Shown here piece by piece: positions 55,549-64,000 of a stretch of DNA of 64,000 nucleotides. The position numbers were made by a program, and so were the translations under genes. Under the pieces are notes generated by a model. The model was not told the origin of the DNA. It did not search any database and was given only the letters and a program-made list of their open reading frames with translations. Source of the DNA: Ferruginibacter sp. (lineage in GTDB: Bacteria; Bacteroidota; Bacteroidia; Chitinophagales; Chitinophagaceae); the NCBI RefSeq assembly GCF_028288465.1, contig NZ_JAQBNR010000010.1:1-64000 (forward strand), given 5' to 3'. Every line of letters begins with the position of its first letter. The first letter of the stretch is position 1.

Positions 55549-56721
55549 ATGATACATCCAATGGCAATGATCATTCAATATTGTATACTCACTTATCTAA
55601 CCATCCAGGTTGGTTACCTATTGTTTTTTTCCCTAGCGGGGAAGCTGGTAAAATCAACACCCTTTGCCGCTGCAAAAAAACTGAGAACTATCCGCATTTT
55701 TATACCGGGTTATAAAGAAGATGCCGTAATAATATCTACTGCAAAGAATGCCATCAGCCAAAATTATCCTGCTGATTTGTATGAAGTGGTCATCATTGCA
55801 GATTCATTCAGCCAGGCTACATTGAATACCCTGCGCAGTTTGCCCATAAAAGTGGTGGAGGTTAGTTTTGAAAACAGCACCAAAGGGAAAGCCTTGCAAA
55901 AAGCCATCGAAGCAACCGAAGCAACACCGGTAGATATTCTGGTGATTTTAGATGCTGATAACCATATGGCACCTGGATTTTTACATGCCATCAATAATGC
56001 ATTTGACCAGGGCTATGAAGTGGTGCAGGGACACCGGACAGCGAAAAACTTTCAAACCTCTTTTGCTTTTTTGGATGCCTGTATCGAGGAGATCAATAAT
56101 CATTATTTTCGGCGTGGTCATGCCGCAGTTGGATTGCCTGCTGCATTAATAGGCAGTGGTATGGCCTTCGACTGGAAACTGTTTGTTGCTATGTTGCATG
56201 ACATTGGTGAAACCGCCGGCGAAGACAAGGAATTTGAATTTCGCCTGTTAAGGCAAAGAAAAAAAATGGCTTTTCTTGACGGTGCTTTTGTGTATGATGA
56301 AAAAGTATCGTCTTCAGAAGTGTTCACCAAACAACGCAGTCGATGGCTGGCCATCCAGGTGGAGTATTTTAAAAAATATTTTGTAGAAGGATGGGTGCAA
56401 TTGTTCAAAGGCAACATCGCTTTTTTTAATAAAGTTTTCCAAACCTATTTGTTTCCAAGAGTATTACTGATTGCCACTTTGTTTTTATGGCTATTGTTTG
56501 TGCTGATATTTTCTCCGCAGTTTATTGTTTTTACTGTTGGCTTAATAGTAGCTCTTGCGGTAAGCCTTTTATTAGGTATTCCGGCAAGGTGGTATAACAA
56601 ACAATTTTTAACTGCCTTACTGCAAATACCGGGGGCCTTGTTTTCAATGATTACAGCCATGATGCATATGGGCAAAGCCCGCAAAACATTTATTCACACA
56701 CCTCATGGTGAAACCATTTAA
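55549..56721 (+). CDS. Membrane-bound family 2 glycosyltransferase with QxxRW motif
   Basis: A 390-residue enzyme with an N-terminal TM segment (about 6-28, YCILTYLTIQVGYLLFFSLA) and a GT2 domain: IRIFIPGYKEDAVIISTAKN, VVIIADS, VDILVILDADNHMAPGF (DxD), GEDKEFEFRLL (acidic pair) and KQRSRWLAIQ (QxxRW). Two or more C-terminal TM segments follow (about 300-375). This layout is shared with processive and lipid-linked sugar transferases such as cellulose and hyaluronan synthases, so it may make a repeated linkage. The start is the first of three nearby ATGs and could be a few codons later. Confidence 0.88.
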   Translation: MIHPMAMIIQYCILTYLTIQVGYLLFFSLAGKLVKSTPFAAAKKLRTIRIFIPGYKEDAVIISTAKNAISQNYPADLYEVVIIADSFSQATLNTLRSLPIKVVEVSFENSTKGKALQKAIEATEATPVDILVILDADNHMAPGFLHAINNAFDQGYEVVQGHRTAKNFQTSFAFLDACIEEINNHYFRRGHAAVGLPAALIGSGMAFDWKLFVAMLHDIGETAGEDKEFEFRLLRQRKKMAFLDGAFVYDEKVSSSEVFTKQRSRWLAIQVEYFKKYFVEGWVQLFKGNIAFFNKVFQTYLFPRVLLIATLFLWLLFVLIFSPQFIVFTVGLIVALAVSLLLGIPARWYNKQFLTALLQIPGALFSMITAMMHMGKARKTFIHTPHGETI

Positions 56722-56732
56722 ACAATCAAACA

Positions 56733-56843
56733 ATGCCCTGGAGTATTATTGCTTTACCGGTTATTATCGCCCTCATCTGGGGTTTTAAATCTGGCATACA
56801 AATGCAGGCCAGTAACCGTTTTAAAAGACCTTTTAAAATGTAG
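56733..56843 (+). CDS. Small single-TM protein, 36 aa, inside the EPS operon
   Basis: ATG at 56733, 11 bases after the previous stop, opens MPWSIIALPVIIALIWGFKS then a basic tail with QMQASNRFKRPFKM and a TAG. One TM helix (3-18) with a positive cytoplasmic C-terminus. The tight spacing and clean positive-inside topology make a real microprotein likely; it may attach to the membrane glycosyltransferase encoded just before it. No family recognised. Confidence 0.55.
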   Translation: MPWSIIALPVIIALIWGFKSGIQMQASNRFKRPFKM

Positions 56844-56884
56844 AACCGCAGGATCCCAATATTTAACCCTGGAAAAAACAACCC

Positions 56885-58129
56885 ATGCTAACGCAAAATA
56901 ATTTTCAAAAATTACCCATCTTTATCATATCCATGTCGCGTTGGGATGGAGATGTGTCTTCTGCTTCACTGGCATTGGCCAAAGTGCTGAGCCGCACCAA
57001 CCCGGTGTACTATATTGATTATCCTTATTCATGGGCAGATGTTTGGCGTGGCAGAAACAATCCCGCAGTAAAGAGAAGGATGCCCGCTTTATTGTATGGC
57101 AAAAATTATTTGATAAATGTTACCGGGCAACCAGCGAGTTTACAGGGGGCAACTCCCAAACCCGGGCTTCCTATTTTTTCTTTACCTCCGGGAAGATTAT
57201 ATAACATTGGTTCCCATTATAACAATCACAGAATTGCAAACCTTATAAAGAAAATAATCAGGGAAAAAAAGATCCGGAATTATATTCTTATCAATTCCTT
57301 TAACCCAAGTTATTTGTCTGTTCTGCAAAAGTACCTGAATCCTGCGCTCAGCGTATATCACAGCCGCGATGCCATTGAAGAAATTAAATCCAGCTGGTTG
57401 CCAAAGGAAAATGAATGTGTGCAACATTATGATATGGCAATGGCTACCTCCAAACAGTTGTGCCGTAATATTTCGGCCAGGAATAATAAGCTGGTAAACT
57501 ATTTCCCCAACGGCGGCGACATACAATTGTTCAGAACAGCATTTGAAAAATCGTTGCCAAGACCGGCAGAACTCGCCCATATTGCAACGCCCATTATCGG
57601 CTATACCGGTGCTGTATGCCAGCGGGTGGATTATGAACTGCTTGAAAAAATCGCTCACGAAAATCCCGATAAAACGATTGTACTGGTAGGCCCCCGGCAG
57701 GATAAACAATATACTTCCATCAACCTGGATGCCATACCGAATATTGTTTTTACAGGACCCAAAAAGATAGACCAATTACCGGCCTACCTGCATTGTTTTG
57801 ATTGTGCGATCATTCCATTTGTAAAAAATAATTTTACGGGAGGAATTTACCCACTTAAAATAAATGAATACCTGGGAGCCGGAAGGGCAGTAGTTACAAC
57901 TCATTTCAGTGAGGATATCGCTTCGTTTAAAGACGATGTGTATATGGCGGAAAATCATGAAGAGTTTTTGAAAATGATCAACAAGGCAATCTGGGATAAC
58001 TGCCTTGAGAAAAGGCAACACCGACTGCAGGTAGCGGAAGGCAATTCCTGGGAACATCGTGCAGCGCTGTTCTGGCAGCTGGCCTGGACCGCCTACGAAA
58101 AAAAACACCGGCAAAAAATAAAATCATAA
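56885..58129 (+). CDS. GT-B glycosyltransferase (family 1/4-like)
   Basis: A 414-residue soluble enzyme with two Rossmann-like halves. The N-terminal half starts IFIISMSRWDGDVSSASLAL with YHSRDAIEE near 160. The C-terminal half has IIGYTGAVCQRVDYELLEKI (about 237-256), NPDKTIVLVGPRQD, IVFTGPKKIDQLPAYLHCFD, FDCAIIPFVKNNFTGGIYPL and KINEYLGAGRAVV, the nucleotide-sugar binding E-x-LG-GR region of GT4-type enzymes. The donor is unknown. A retaining sugar transferase in repeat-unit assembly is the likely role. Follows the 36-aa peptide by 41 bases. Confidence 0.85.
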   Translation: MLTQNNFQKLPIFIISMSRWDGDVSSASLALAKVLSRTNPVYYIDYPYSWADVWRGRNNPAVKRRMPALLYGKNYLINVTGQPASLQGATPKPGLPIFSLPPGRLYNIGSHYNNHRIANLIKKIIREKKIRNYILINSFNPSYLSVLQKYLNPALSVYHSRDAIEEIKSSWLPKENECVQHYDMAMATSKQLCRNISARNNKLVNYFPNGGDIQLFRTAFEKSLPRPAELAHIATPIIGYTGAVCQRVDYELLEKIAHENPDKTIVLVGPRQDKQYTSINLDAIPNIVFTGPKKIDQLPAYLHCFDCAIIPFVKNNFTGGIYPLKINEYLGAGRAVVTTHFSEDIASFKDDVYMAENHEEFLKMINKAIWDNCLEKRQHRLQVAEGNSWEHRAALFWQLAWTAYEKKHRQKIKS

Positions 58130-58325
58130 TATAGTAACAAAGCTTATAAAAAAAGCATCAATAACATTTTTACTAAGCAGGTGTAGTAAATCAATTATTT
58201 TATCATCTGTTAACGGACGAATACATGTTTAACAGGTTAAACTTAAAATAAGCACCAGCATTAACCGTTGATAATTTTATAATTTTTTGTTGCAGGCGAT
58301 CACCATTTATCCTATAAAAAAAAGA

Positions 58326-59462
58326 ATGTCACAAACCAAAGAAATTCATAAGCAGCTCCCCAACCTTGATTCTGTAAGGGCCATAGCTGCGTTGATAGTT
58401 GTGTTCTCCCACATCGAATTGCAAAAGCAGGAATTGGGCCTGGCGAACATCCGGCCCGTAGTTAGATATTTTGGTTCCATTGGCGTAACCATATTTTTTG
58501 TGTTGAGCGGCTTTTTAATTACCTACCTGTTGTTTAAAGAACACACATCAAAAACAAAAATAAATATCACCAGTTTTTATTTTCGCCGCATATTGCGCAT
58601 ATGGCCTTTGTATTTTATGGTATTGTTGTTTGGCGTGTTTGTATATCCGGGTAATGTAGATAACGCGGGTATTGTATTCAGTGTTTTCTTTTTGCCCAAT
58701 ATCGCCTTCATGTTGGGCAAACTGCCGGGGTTGATTGATCCTATCTGGTCGTTGGGTGTTGAAGAACAGTTTTACCTTTTTCATCCGCATATTTTCAGTA
58801 TGAAAAATCTTAAGAGAATCTTTAATACACTGATTGGCATTTTTATATTTTTTTACATACTTAAATTTTGCGCTGCCAAATTGCATTGGGAAACCGTTTC
58901 AACTATCATGTACAAGGCAAGGTTCGATTGCATGATGCTGGGCGGTGTTTTCAGCATGTGGATAGTAAATTATCATAAGGAGAATAAATACTTCAATACC
59001 TTATTCTCTCCTTCAATGCTTTTTACAAAAACTTTTCAGCGCATACTGTATACTTTTTATGTTGCTTACCTGGTGATGGCAACGGTAAATACGAACCTGT
59101 ACAGCGACCAGTTTTTATCCATTCTTACAGCAGGTGTTATTGGTAACCTGGCGTTAAATCCTGATTGTATAATCAGTTTGCAAAGCCGCTTTTTATCCTT
59201 TGTAGGTAAAATATCTTTCGGTCTTTACCTGTTGCATAAGTTTCCGGTGGAACTGATGATACGTACTGCCAAAGCCTGGCATATTGAAAACCTGGTGGCG
59301 CAAAACCTGTTTATTTACAGCAGTTCCGTTACACTGGCACTGGGCATTGCATGGTTCTCTTTTAATTACTACGAAGCTTATTTTTTACGGCTGAAGGACC
59401 GGAAATTTTCAACACCTGCTACCGGCCTGATGAAAATGAAAGCAGTGCAGCAAGCCGGATAA
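58326..59462 (+). CDS. Acyltransferase 3 family (OafA-like), sugar O-acylation
   Basis: A 378-residue protein with about 10 TM segments. The acyltransferase-3 start is LPNLDSVRAIAALIVVFSHI, with the catalytic His in FSHI (about residue 34), followed by IGVTIFFVLSGFLITYLLFK, FYFRRILRIWPLYFMVLLFG (RxxR) and IWSLGVEEQFYLFHPHIF, where the usual FWP is FHP. It likely adds acetyl groups to the polysaccharide or its lipid-linked unit. I chose ATG 58326 over a TTG at 58287 because the family start (residue LPNLDSVRAIA) follows directly. A 196-base gap before it may hold its own promoter; none was recognised. Confidence 0.88.
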   Translation: MSQTKEIHKQLPNLDSVRAIAALIVVFSHIELQKQELGLANIRPVVRYFGSIGVTIFFVLSGFLITYLLFKEHTSKTKINITSFYFRRILRIWPLYFMVLLFGVFVYPGNVDNAGIVFSVFFLPNIAFMLGKLPGLIDPIWSLGVEEQFYLFHPHIFSMKNLKRIFNTLIGIFIFFYILKFCAAKLHWETVSTIMYKARFDCMMLGGVFSMWIVNYHKENKYFNTLFSPSMLFTKTFQRILYTFYVAYLVMATVNTNLYSDQFLSILTAGVIGNLALNPDCIISLQSRFLSFVGKISFGLYLLHKFPVELMIRTAKAWHIENLVAQNLFIYSSSVTLALGIAWFSFNYYEAYFLRLKDRKFSTPATGLMKMKAVQQAG

Positions 59463-59532
59463 GCTGGTGGTGATGCAGTTGCAACAAATTAATTTATACA
59501 ACAAACAAAATTAAAATTTATCAGCACCGGCT

Positions 59533-60432
59533 ATGAAAGCAAATAATACAATTTCCATTGTTGTGGCAAGTGACAATTTTTTTGCGGTCATGATTGCGGC
59601 CCTGCTAAAGTCTATTGATATTAACCACGATTCCGGTGAGCACATCGATTTTTATATTATTGATGATGGCATTTCTGCCAAAGCAAAACAACAACTGGAG
59701 TTGATCGCTGATCCGTCAAGGATAACAATACGCTGGTTTAAAAGCAAGGAGATTGTTCCCAAAGACATTCATATACCCATGGATAAATCGTCATTTCCCA
59801 TAACGGTTTTTCTAAGAATTTTTATTCCGTATATGATTGAACAGGCTATTGAAAAAGTGATTTACCTGGATGTGGATACCATCGTGCTGGATGATATTGC
59901 TGCTTTATGGAATGTTGATTTGGGTGATTGCACCATCGGTGCCGTGCAGGATTATTCCAAAACAGTCGACTGCAAATGGGCGGGTATACCCAATTATCAA
60001 CAGTTGGGTTTAGCTGGCGATACAAAATATTTTAACTCAGGCGTGCTGCTTATCAATCCTAAAAAATGGCGGGAGCAGGCCATCACCACCCAGGTGATTG
60101 ATGTACTGGGTAAATACCGGCAACATGTTGTAATGCCTGACCAGTATGGATTAAACGTGGTATTTGCCAACAAATGGAAAGAGCTGGATCCTAAATGGAA
60201 CTGGTTCGCTAACCTGGAGAATACTAATCCATCGCTGATACATTTTGTAGAGATCAAGCCCATTTTTACAACCTATAAATTTAGCGAAGAATACAGGCGG
60301 CTTTTTTATATGTACCTCGGCATGACGCCCTGGAAGCACTTTAAGCCACTGAGTGGTAACCGGCGGTTGTTAAAAAAAGCAATCACAAAAATTAAAAAAG
60401 CACTGTCAAAAATTGGATGCTTTTATTTCTGA
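59533..60432 (+). CDS. Family 8 glycosyltransferase
   Basis: A 299-residue GT-A enzyme of the GT8 family (galactosyl/glucosyltransferases of LPS type). SIVVASDNFFAVMIAALLKS (8-27) starts the fold. VIYLDVDTIVLDDIAALWNV (about 109-128) contains the metal-binding DxD, YFNSGVLLINPKKWRE (about 169-184) the substrate loop, and VVMPDQYGLNVVFANKWKEL the conserved DQ motif. IHFVEIKPI appears in place of the usual H-x2-G-xKPW end. The C-terminus is Lys-rich, suitable for membrane contact. Co-directional with neighbours; the next gene starts 15 bases later. Confidence 0.9.
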   Translation: MKANNTISIVVASDNFFAVMIAALLKSIDINHDSGEHIDFYIIDDGISAKAKQQLELIADPSRITIRWFKSKEIVPKDIHIPMDKSSFPITVFLRIFIPYMIEQAIEKVIYLDVDTIVLDDIAALWNVDLGDCTIGAVQDYSKTVDCKWAGIPNYQQLGLAGDTKYFNSGVLLINPKKWREQAITTQVIDVLGKYRQHVVMPDQYGLNVVFANKWKELDPKWNWFANLENTNPSLIHFVEIKPIFTTYKFSEEYRRLFYMYLGMTPWKHFKPLSGNRRLLKKAITKIKKALSKIGCFYF

Positions 60433-60447
60433 TTTAAATGAAAACTT

Positions 60448-61305
60448 ATGTCAATTCCTGCATGGATCAATAACGATGTCAATCTTTCCTATTCAAAATA
60501 TGAGGAAATACCAACGGAGGTTTTTAACACGATCAATCAACGGTTGGATATTATTCAGCGACCAAATCCGGAGGTTACCATATTGATTGCGGCCTACAAT
60601 GAGGAAACGAATATCCTGCGTTGTATCGCCTCCCTGTCACTGATGAAAACTGCCTTTTCTTTAGAGATAGTAGTAGTGAATAATAATTCGAAAGACAATA
60701 CGCAAAAAACACTGGACCGGTTACATGTAAAGCGCTTTTTCCAGGGCATACAGGGCTGCGGACCAGCCAGGCAAATGGGCCAGGAAAATGCCACCGGAAA
60801 ATACATCGTGCTGGCAGATGCAGATTGCCTGTACCCGGCCACCTACGTGGATGAGATGATGAAGGTATTGCAAAAGCCAGGAATCGCCTGTGTTTACGGT
60901 CGCTATTCGTTTATTCCGGAACCAGGTTATCCACGCTGGCAGCTGGCGCTGCTGGAAAATATGAAGGATCTGATAGCCGGCTTCAGGCATTTAAAGCGGC
61001 CATACCTTAATTGTTATGGCATCAGCATGGGCTATGTAAAGGAATTTGGCTTAAGGGCAGGATATGTTACTGCCAACGTACGCGGCGAGGATGGCCGGCT
61101 GGCATTTGATATGATGCAGTATGGCAAAATTGCAGCGGTAAAATCCGGTAAAGCCCGTCCATGGACAGGCCCGCGTACACTTGACAGGGATGGAAGTTTT
61201 TTAAAAGCCATCAGCAATCGTGTTGTAAGAGAAATAAAACGTTCCTATAAAATGTTGTCCAGGGAAAAAGCCCATGATACAAAAATTTCTTTGAACGATC
61301 ATTGA
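60448..61305 (+). CDS. Family 2 glycosyltransferase
   Basis: A 285-residue GT-A enzyme. VTILIAAYNEETNILRCIAS (43-62), LEIVVVNNNSKDNTQKTLDR, GPARQMGQENATGKYIVLAD and ADCLYPATYVDEM (DxD at about 128-130) form the donor site. VRGEDGRLAFDMMQYGK carries the acidic catalytic ED. The first 40 residues are a variable extension. No TM segment. Probably adds one sugar to the lipid-linked unit. Last of the tightly packed genes; a 328-bp gap follows. Confidence 0.88.
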   Translation: MSIPAWINNDVNLSYSKYEEIPTEVFNTINQRLDIIQRPNPEVTILIAAYNEETNILRCIASLSLMKTAFSLEIVVVNNNSKDNTQKTLDRLHVKRFFQGIQGCGPARQMGQENATGKYIVLADADCLYPATYVDEMMKVLQKPGIACVYGRYSFIPEPGYPRWQLALLENMKDLIAGFRHLKRPYLNCYGISMGYVKEFGLRAGYVTANVRGEDGRLAFDMMQYGKIAAVKSGKARPWTGPRTLDRDGSFLKAISNRVVREIKRSYKMLSREKAHDTKISLNDH

Positions 61306-61633
61306 ACAGATAATTTGCGCCAGCCTGCCTGGTGAAGTAAAGGCTCTGGATATACTAAAGTAAATGTAACATTACCGGCATATTAATACAGAAAATATAA
61401 CAAATAAGCGGGTTAGCGGTTAGCTGAAACAACGATTGGTTGCGCACTGTCGTCCATCGGTTGTATGGGCGACTTTGTATATAAACGATAATTTTTTTTC
61501 ACCCCCGGGTGTGCTATGTGCAATTTATTGGCAGTTATAACGTTATTTTTTATTATGGAAAATTTGTAATAATTACCCAGGTAAAAATGACCGCTGACAA
61601 ATTACATGCTGGCCACCCTACAAAACTTTATGT
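61306..61633. other. 328-bp intergenic break inside the EPS locus
   Basis: No gene-like frame. There is a short dyad ATAACGTTAT and a strong AT-rich run before the next start, but no clean TAnnTTTG box or terminator. It may hold a second promoter for the last part of the locus. Confidence 0.35.
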
Positions 61634-62818
61634 ATGAAATGGATTGAAATAAGTTTTTGGATATGTATGGGTATTGTTTTTTACGCTTTTTTAGGATACG
61701 GGATAGTATTGTATGCAATGGTGTTGATTAAGCGTATTGTAAGTAAAGACAAGCTGGAAGCAAAACCGTTTGAGCCGGCTGTTACTTTGGTAATACCCTG
61801 TTTTAACGAGGCGGATATATTGAGGGCTAAGGTAGCCAATAGTAAAAAGCTGGATTACCCGGCTGATAAACTGAAGATTGTTTTTATAACCGACGGTTCT
61901 ACGGATGGCAGTGATTGCTATTTAAATGCATGGCCGGATATTGTTGTATTGCATGAAAACAGGCGCGGTGGAAAGACAGCTGCTGAAAACAGGGCAATGA
62001 AATATGTGGATACGCCATTTGTAATTTTTTCTGATGCCAACACCATGCTAAACAGTGCAGCGGTAAAAAATATCGTGAAGCATTTTGAAGATGATATGGT
62101 GGGTTGTGTATCGGGCGAAAAAAGAATAATCAACGATGCTGCTGACAGTGCAAGTGCTGCGGGCGAAGGCATTTACTGGAAATACGAATCCCTTTTAAAG
62201 AAACTGGATTCCGAGCTTAACAGTGCATGTGGTGCGGCGGGCGAACTGGTAGCTTTCAGGTCTTCCTTGTACCGCGATTTGCCTGAAGATACATTATTGG
62301 ATGACTTTATGCAATCCATGCAAATGGCTGCATCAGGCTATAGAATTATATACGAAAAAGAAGCGTATGCAGTAGAAACGGCATCAGAAAATGTGGCTGA
62401 AGAATTAAAACGAAAAATACGAATTTGCGCTGGTGGCTGGCAATCCATTCAACGGTTATCCGGTAATCTTACAATGCAAAAAACACCCCTGTTATATTTT
62501 CAGTACGTATCACACAGGGTGCTTCGCTGGACCATTACGCCGTTCCTTTTAATAGCCATCTTTATATTGAACATGTACATTATAAAATCAGGCAGCCAGT
62601 TTTACATGACCATAATGGTTGCCCAGGTGCTGTTTTATAGTGCGGCTATTATCGGGTACATTTTAGAAAACAGGCGGGTAACATTTAAGCCGGTATTTGT
62701 ACCGTATTATTTCTGTATAATGAATTATGCAGTACTGGCCGGGTTGCGCAGGTATTTATCAGGGCAGCAAAAGGCTACCTGGGATAAAGCACAGCGAAAA
62801 GCGGTAACACTGAATTAA
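61634..62818 (+). CDS. Membrane-bound family 2 glycosyltransferase
   Basis: A 394-residue enzyme with an N-terminal TM segment (about 6-30), a GT2 domain and three C-terminal TM segments (about 298-380). Motifs: VTLVIPCFNEADILRAKVAN (about 51-70), KIVFITDGSTDGSD, NRRGGKTAAENRAMKYVDTP, FVIFSDANTM (DxD-like, DAN), DTLLDDFMQSMQMAASGYRI (acidic pair) and RKIRICAGGWQSI replacing QxxRW. Such enzymes are often polysaccharide synthases or polyprenyl-linked sugar transferases. It stands apart from the main operon and may act separately from the Wzx/Wzy pathway. Confidence 0.87.
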   Translation: MKWIEISFWICMGIVFYAFLGYGIVLYAMVLIKRIVSKDKLEAKPFEPAVTLVIPCFNEADILRAKVANSKKLDYPADKLKIVFITDGSTDGSDCYLNAWPDIVVLHENRRGGKTAAENRAMKYVDTPFVIFSDANTMLNSAAVKNIVKHFEDDMVGCVSGEKRIINDAADSASAAGEGIYWKYESLLKKLDSELNSACGAAGELVAFRSSLYRDLPEDTLLDDFMQSMQMAASGYRIIYEKEAYAVETASENVAEELKRKIRICAGGWQSIQRLSGNLTMQKTPLLYFQYVSHRVLRWTITPFLLIAIFILNMYIIKSGSQFYMTIMVAQVLFYSAAIIGYILENRRVTFKPVFVPYYFCIMNYAVLAGLRRYLSGQQKATWDKAQRKAVTLN

Positions 62819-62899
62819 GAAAAGAAACATCTTTAATAATACCCGGTAAAGCCTTTACAGCCTTTGCCCGTAGTCTAGTCATCCAATATTAAATTCTTT

Positions 62900-64000
62900 A
62901 TGAAAAAAGAGCCATTTTTTGGTGTTGTAAAATATACCGCCCTCGGGTTTATGTTGGGCGTTATCTTGATCATACTGGGAATGGTGCTGAATTATGTAAA
63001 CGGTTTTAAAGGCCCCTGGTTTCACATATTTGAATTTGCCCCCGATTTTGTAATCATCGTTTTTTCTCCCCTTTTCTTAAGTATGCTTTTTTATTTTATC
63101 GGTTTTAAAAAAGAGCAACTGATGTTGTTTAACCGTGAAATAAAGCAAAGTTTATCGCAGGAACAAAGCATCAGTTCTGCAGCGGATATGCAGCTTCGGC
63201 TCCTGGCAAAAGTGGTAGCGCAGGTAAATGAATCGATCGTGATTTCAAACGGACTTGGTTTGGTTGAATGGGTAAATGATGGCTTTACAAGAAATTGCGG
63301 ATATACCCTGGAAGAAGTGCGTGGAAAAAACTTGAATGATGTTTTGCATGGTCCGTTCACCGATCAGACGGCCGTAAAGCGAATGGTTCAGCATTTGCTC
63401 AGGGGTGAAGCTGTTACAGAAGAGTTATTGGTATACCATAAGGATGGAGAAGCCATCTGGCTGTCGGTAAGCATTAAACCTATCTGTGATGATACCGGGG
63501 AAATACTGAATTTTATTGCGATACATAAAAATGTTACGGGTCGTAAAGAAAAAGAAATCGCGATTGAATCCCTGTATAAAGAAGTGTCGGAATATAAGTT
63601 TGCACTGGACCAGTCGGCCATTGTAATTGTGTTTAACAACAAAGGAAAAGTTATTCATGTAAACAGGAAATTTTGCGAACTGAATGAAATGGCGGAAGAT
63701 GAATTGCTGGGAAATGATTACCGGACCATCAGCCTGAGTATGCGTAATAAGGCGGTAGTACGACGTATATTGACCAAGCTGCTGGATGGTAAAACCTGGA
63801 AAGGAGAATTGGTTAACCGCAACAGCAATGGTAAATCTTACTGCGTTGATACTACCATCGTGCCTTTAATGGATGCGCAGGGAAGGCCAAACAGATTTTT
63901 GGCTATTCAGCAGGATATTACCGAACGTAAAACATTGCAGGTACAGTTAATCCGCAATAAAAATAAACTGCAGCAGGCAATGCAAATTGCACGGCTGGGT
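62900..64000 (+). CDS. PAS-domain sensor protein, probably histidine kinase, 3' end outside
   Basis: 367 codons are visible and the frame is open at the window edge. Two TM segments come first (about 12-33, ALGFMLGVILIILGMVLNYV; about 46-70, FVIIVFSPLFLSMLFYFIG), then a linker helix and PAS 1 (about 105-210: VNESIVISNGLGLVEWVNDG, FTRNCGYTLEEVRGKNL, ending HKNVTGRKEKE). PAS 2 follows (about 230-350: DQSAIVIVFNNKGKVIHVNR, ending QQDITERKTLQ), and a third may begin at MQIARLG. This is the usual front of a Bacteroidota hybrid or plain histidine kinase; the kinase domain itself is not in the window. It could phosphorylate the lone receiver at 47380, which shares the locus (inference). Confidence 0.85.
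   Translation, partial: MKKEPFFGVVKYTALGFMLGVILIILGMVLNYVNGFKGPWFHIFEFAPDFVIIVFSPLFLSMLFYFIGFKKEQLMLFNREIKQSLSQEQSISSAADMQLRLLAKVVAQVNESIVISNGLGLVEWVNDGFTRNCGYTLEEVRGKNLNDVLHGPFTDQTAVKRMVQHLLRGEAVTEELLVYHKDGEAIWLSVSIKPICDDTGEILNFIAIHKNVTGRKEKEIAIESLYKEVSEYKFALDQSAIVIVFNNKGKVIHVNRKFCELNEMAEDELLGNDYRTISLSMRNKAVVRRILTKLLDGKTWKGELVNRNSNGKSYCVDTTIVPLMDAQGRPNRFLAIQQDITERKTLQVQLIRNKNKLQQAMQIARLG

Noticed and set aside
61500..61633. Promoter before the glycosyltransferase at 61634
   Set aside because: Only AT-rich sequence and a small dyad; no TAnnTTTG at a sensible place.
1..64000. tRNA, rRNA and phage-defence genes
   Set aside because: None recognised on either strand while reading. A tRNAscan or defence-gene search was not possible here, so weak cases could be missed.

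Overview
The window looks like a chromosome segment of a Bacteroidota bacterium, most likely of the Chitinophagaceae or a near relative. The signs are Bacteroidota -7 boxes (TAnnTTTG), two very large secreted proteins with C-terminal type IX secretion (T9SS) sorting domains, SprB and MBG repeats, starts with no clear Shine-Dalgarno sequence, and glycoside hydrolase and exopolysaccharide clusters typical of that phylum. No rRNA, tRNA, CRISPR array or complete insertion sequence was seen. All calls come from reading the sequence; no database search was run.

Layout. 1-5.6 kb is an accessory region. It holds three unrecognised minus-strand genes (one frameshifted, one cut by the window edge), two near-duplicate XRE-type regulators about 3.3 kb apart (the first frameshifted), an excisionase-like HTH gene followed by a two-TM protein, and a DUF6266-like protein with a clear terminator. 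5.6-25.1 kb is a cell-surface region: a 2792-aa repeat-rich T9SS protein, a 56-aa small ORF with its own terminator, an HD phosphohydrolase, a 2294-aa T9SS protein combining SprB repeats, a sedolisin-like (S53-like) peptidase domain, MBG domains and an unusual LLKVVSG octapeptide repeat block, then a TPR-class III adenylate cyclase.

25.2-36.6 kb is mixed metabolism: a P2-type cation ATPase, a free-standing NUMOD4/HNH endonuclease abutting it tail to tail, two more HD phosphohydrolases, an acetyl-CoA hydrolase/transferase, N-acetylglucosamine-6-phosphate deacetylase (nagA), a PAP2 phosphatase, a type II NADH dehydrogenase and an FGGY sugar kinase. 36.8-46.0 kb is a run of four same-strand glycoside hydrolases (GH31 with a PA14 insert, GH2, GH43, GH2), probably acting on plant hemicellulose side chains. 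No SusC/SusD pair lies in the window.

46.1-64 kb is an exopolysaccharide locus of Wzx/Wzy type. It starts with a lone receiver protein and a pseudo-receiver fused to a phosphoglycosyltransferase carrying a four-cysteine insert. Next come a half-length TolC-like protein, a Wzz/Wzc-like chain-length protein with a degenerate kinase domain, a flippase, a polymerase, six glycosyltransferases, an acyltransferase and a 36-aa membrane peptide. A PAS-domain sensor kinase runs off the right edge. The intergenic region before it carries two tandem perfect palindromes and a 14-bp direct repeat, likely control sites. The receiver/pseudo-receiver initiating enzyme together with a TolC-like exit protein in place of a Wza-type exporter is the best candidate here for a poorly described system.
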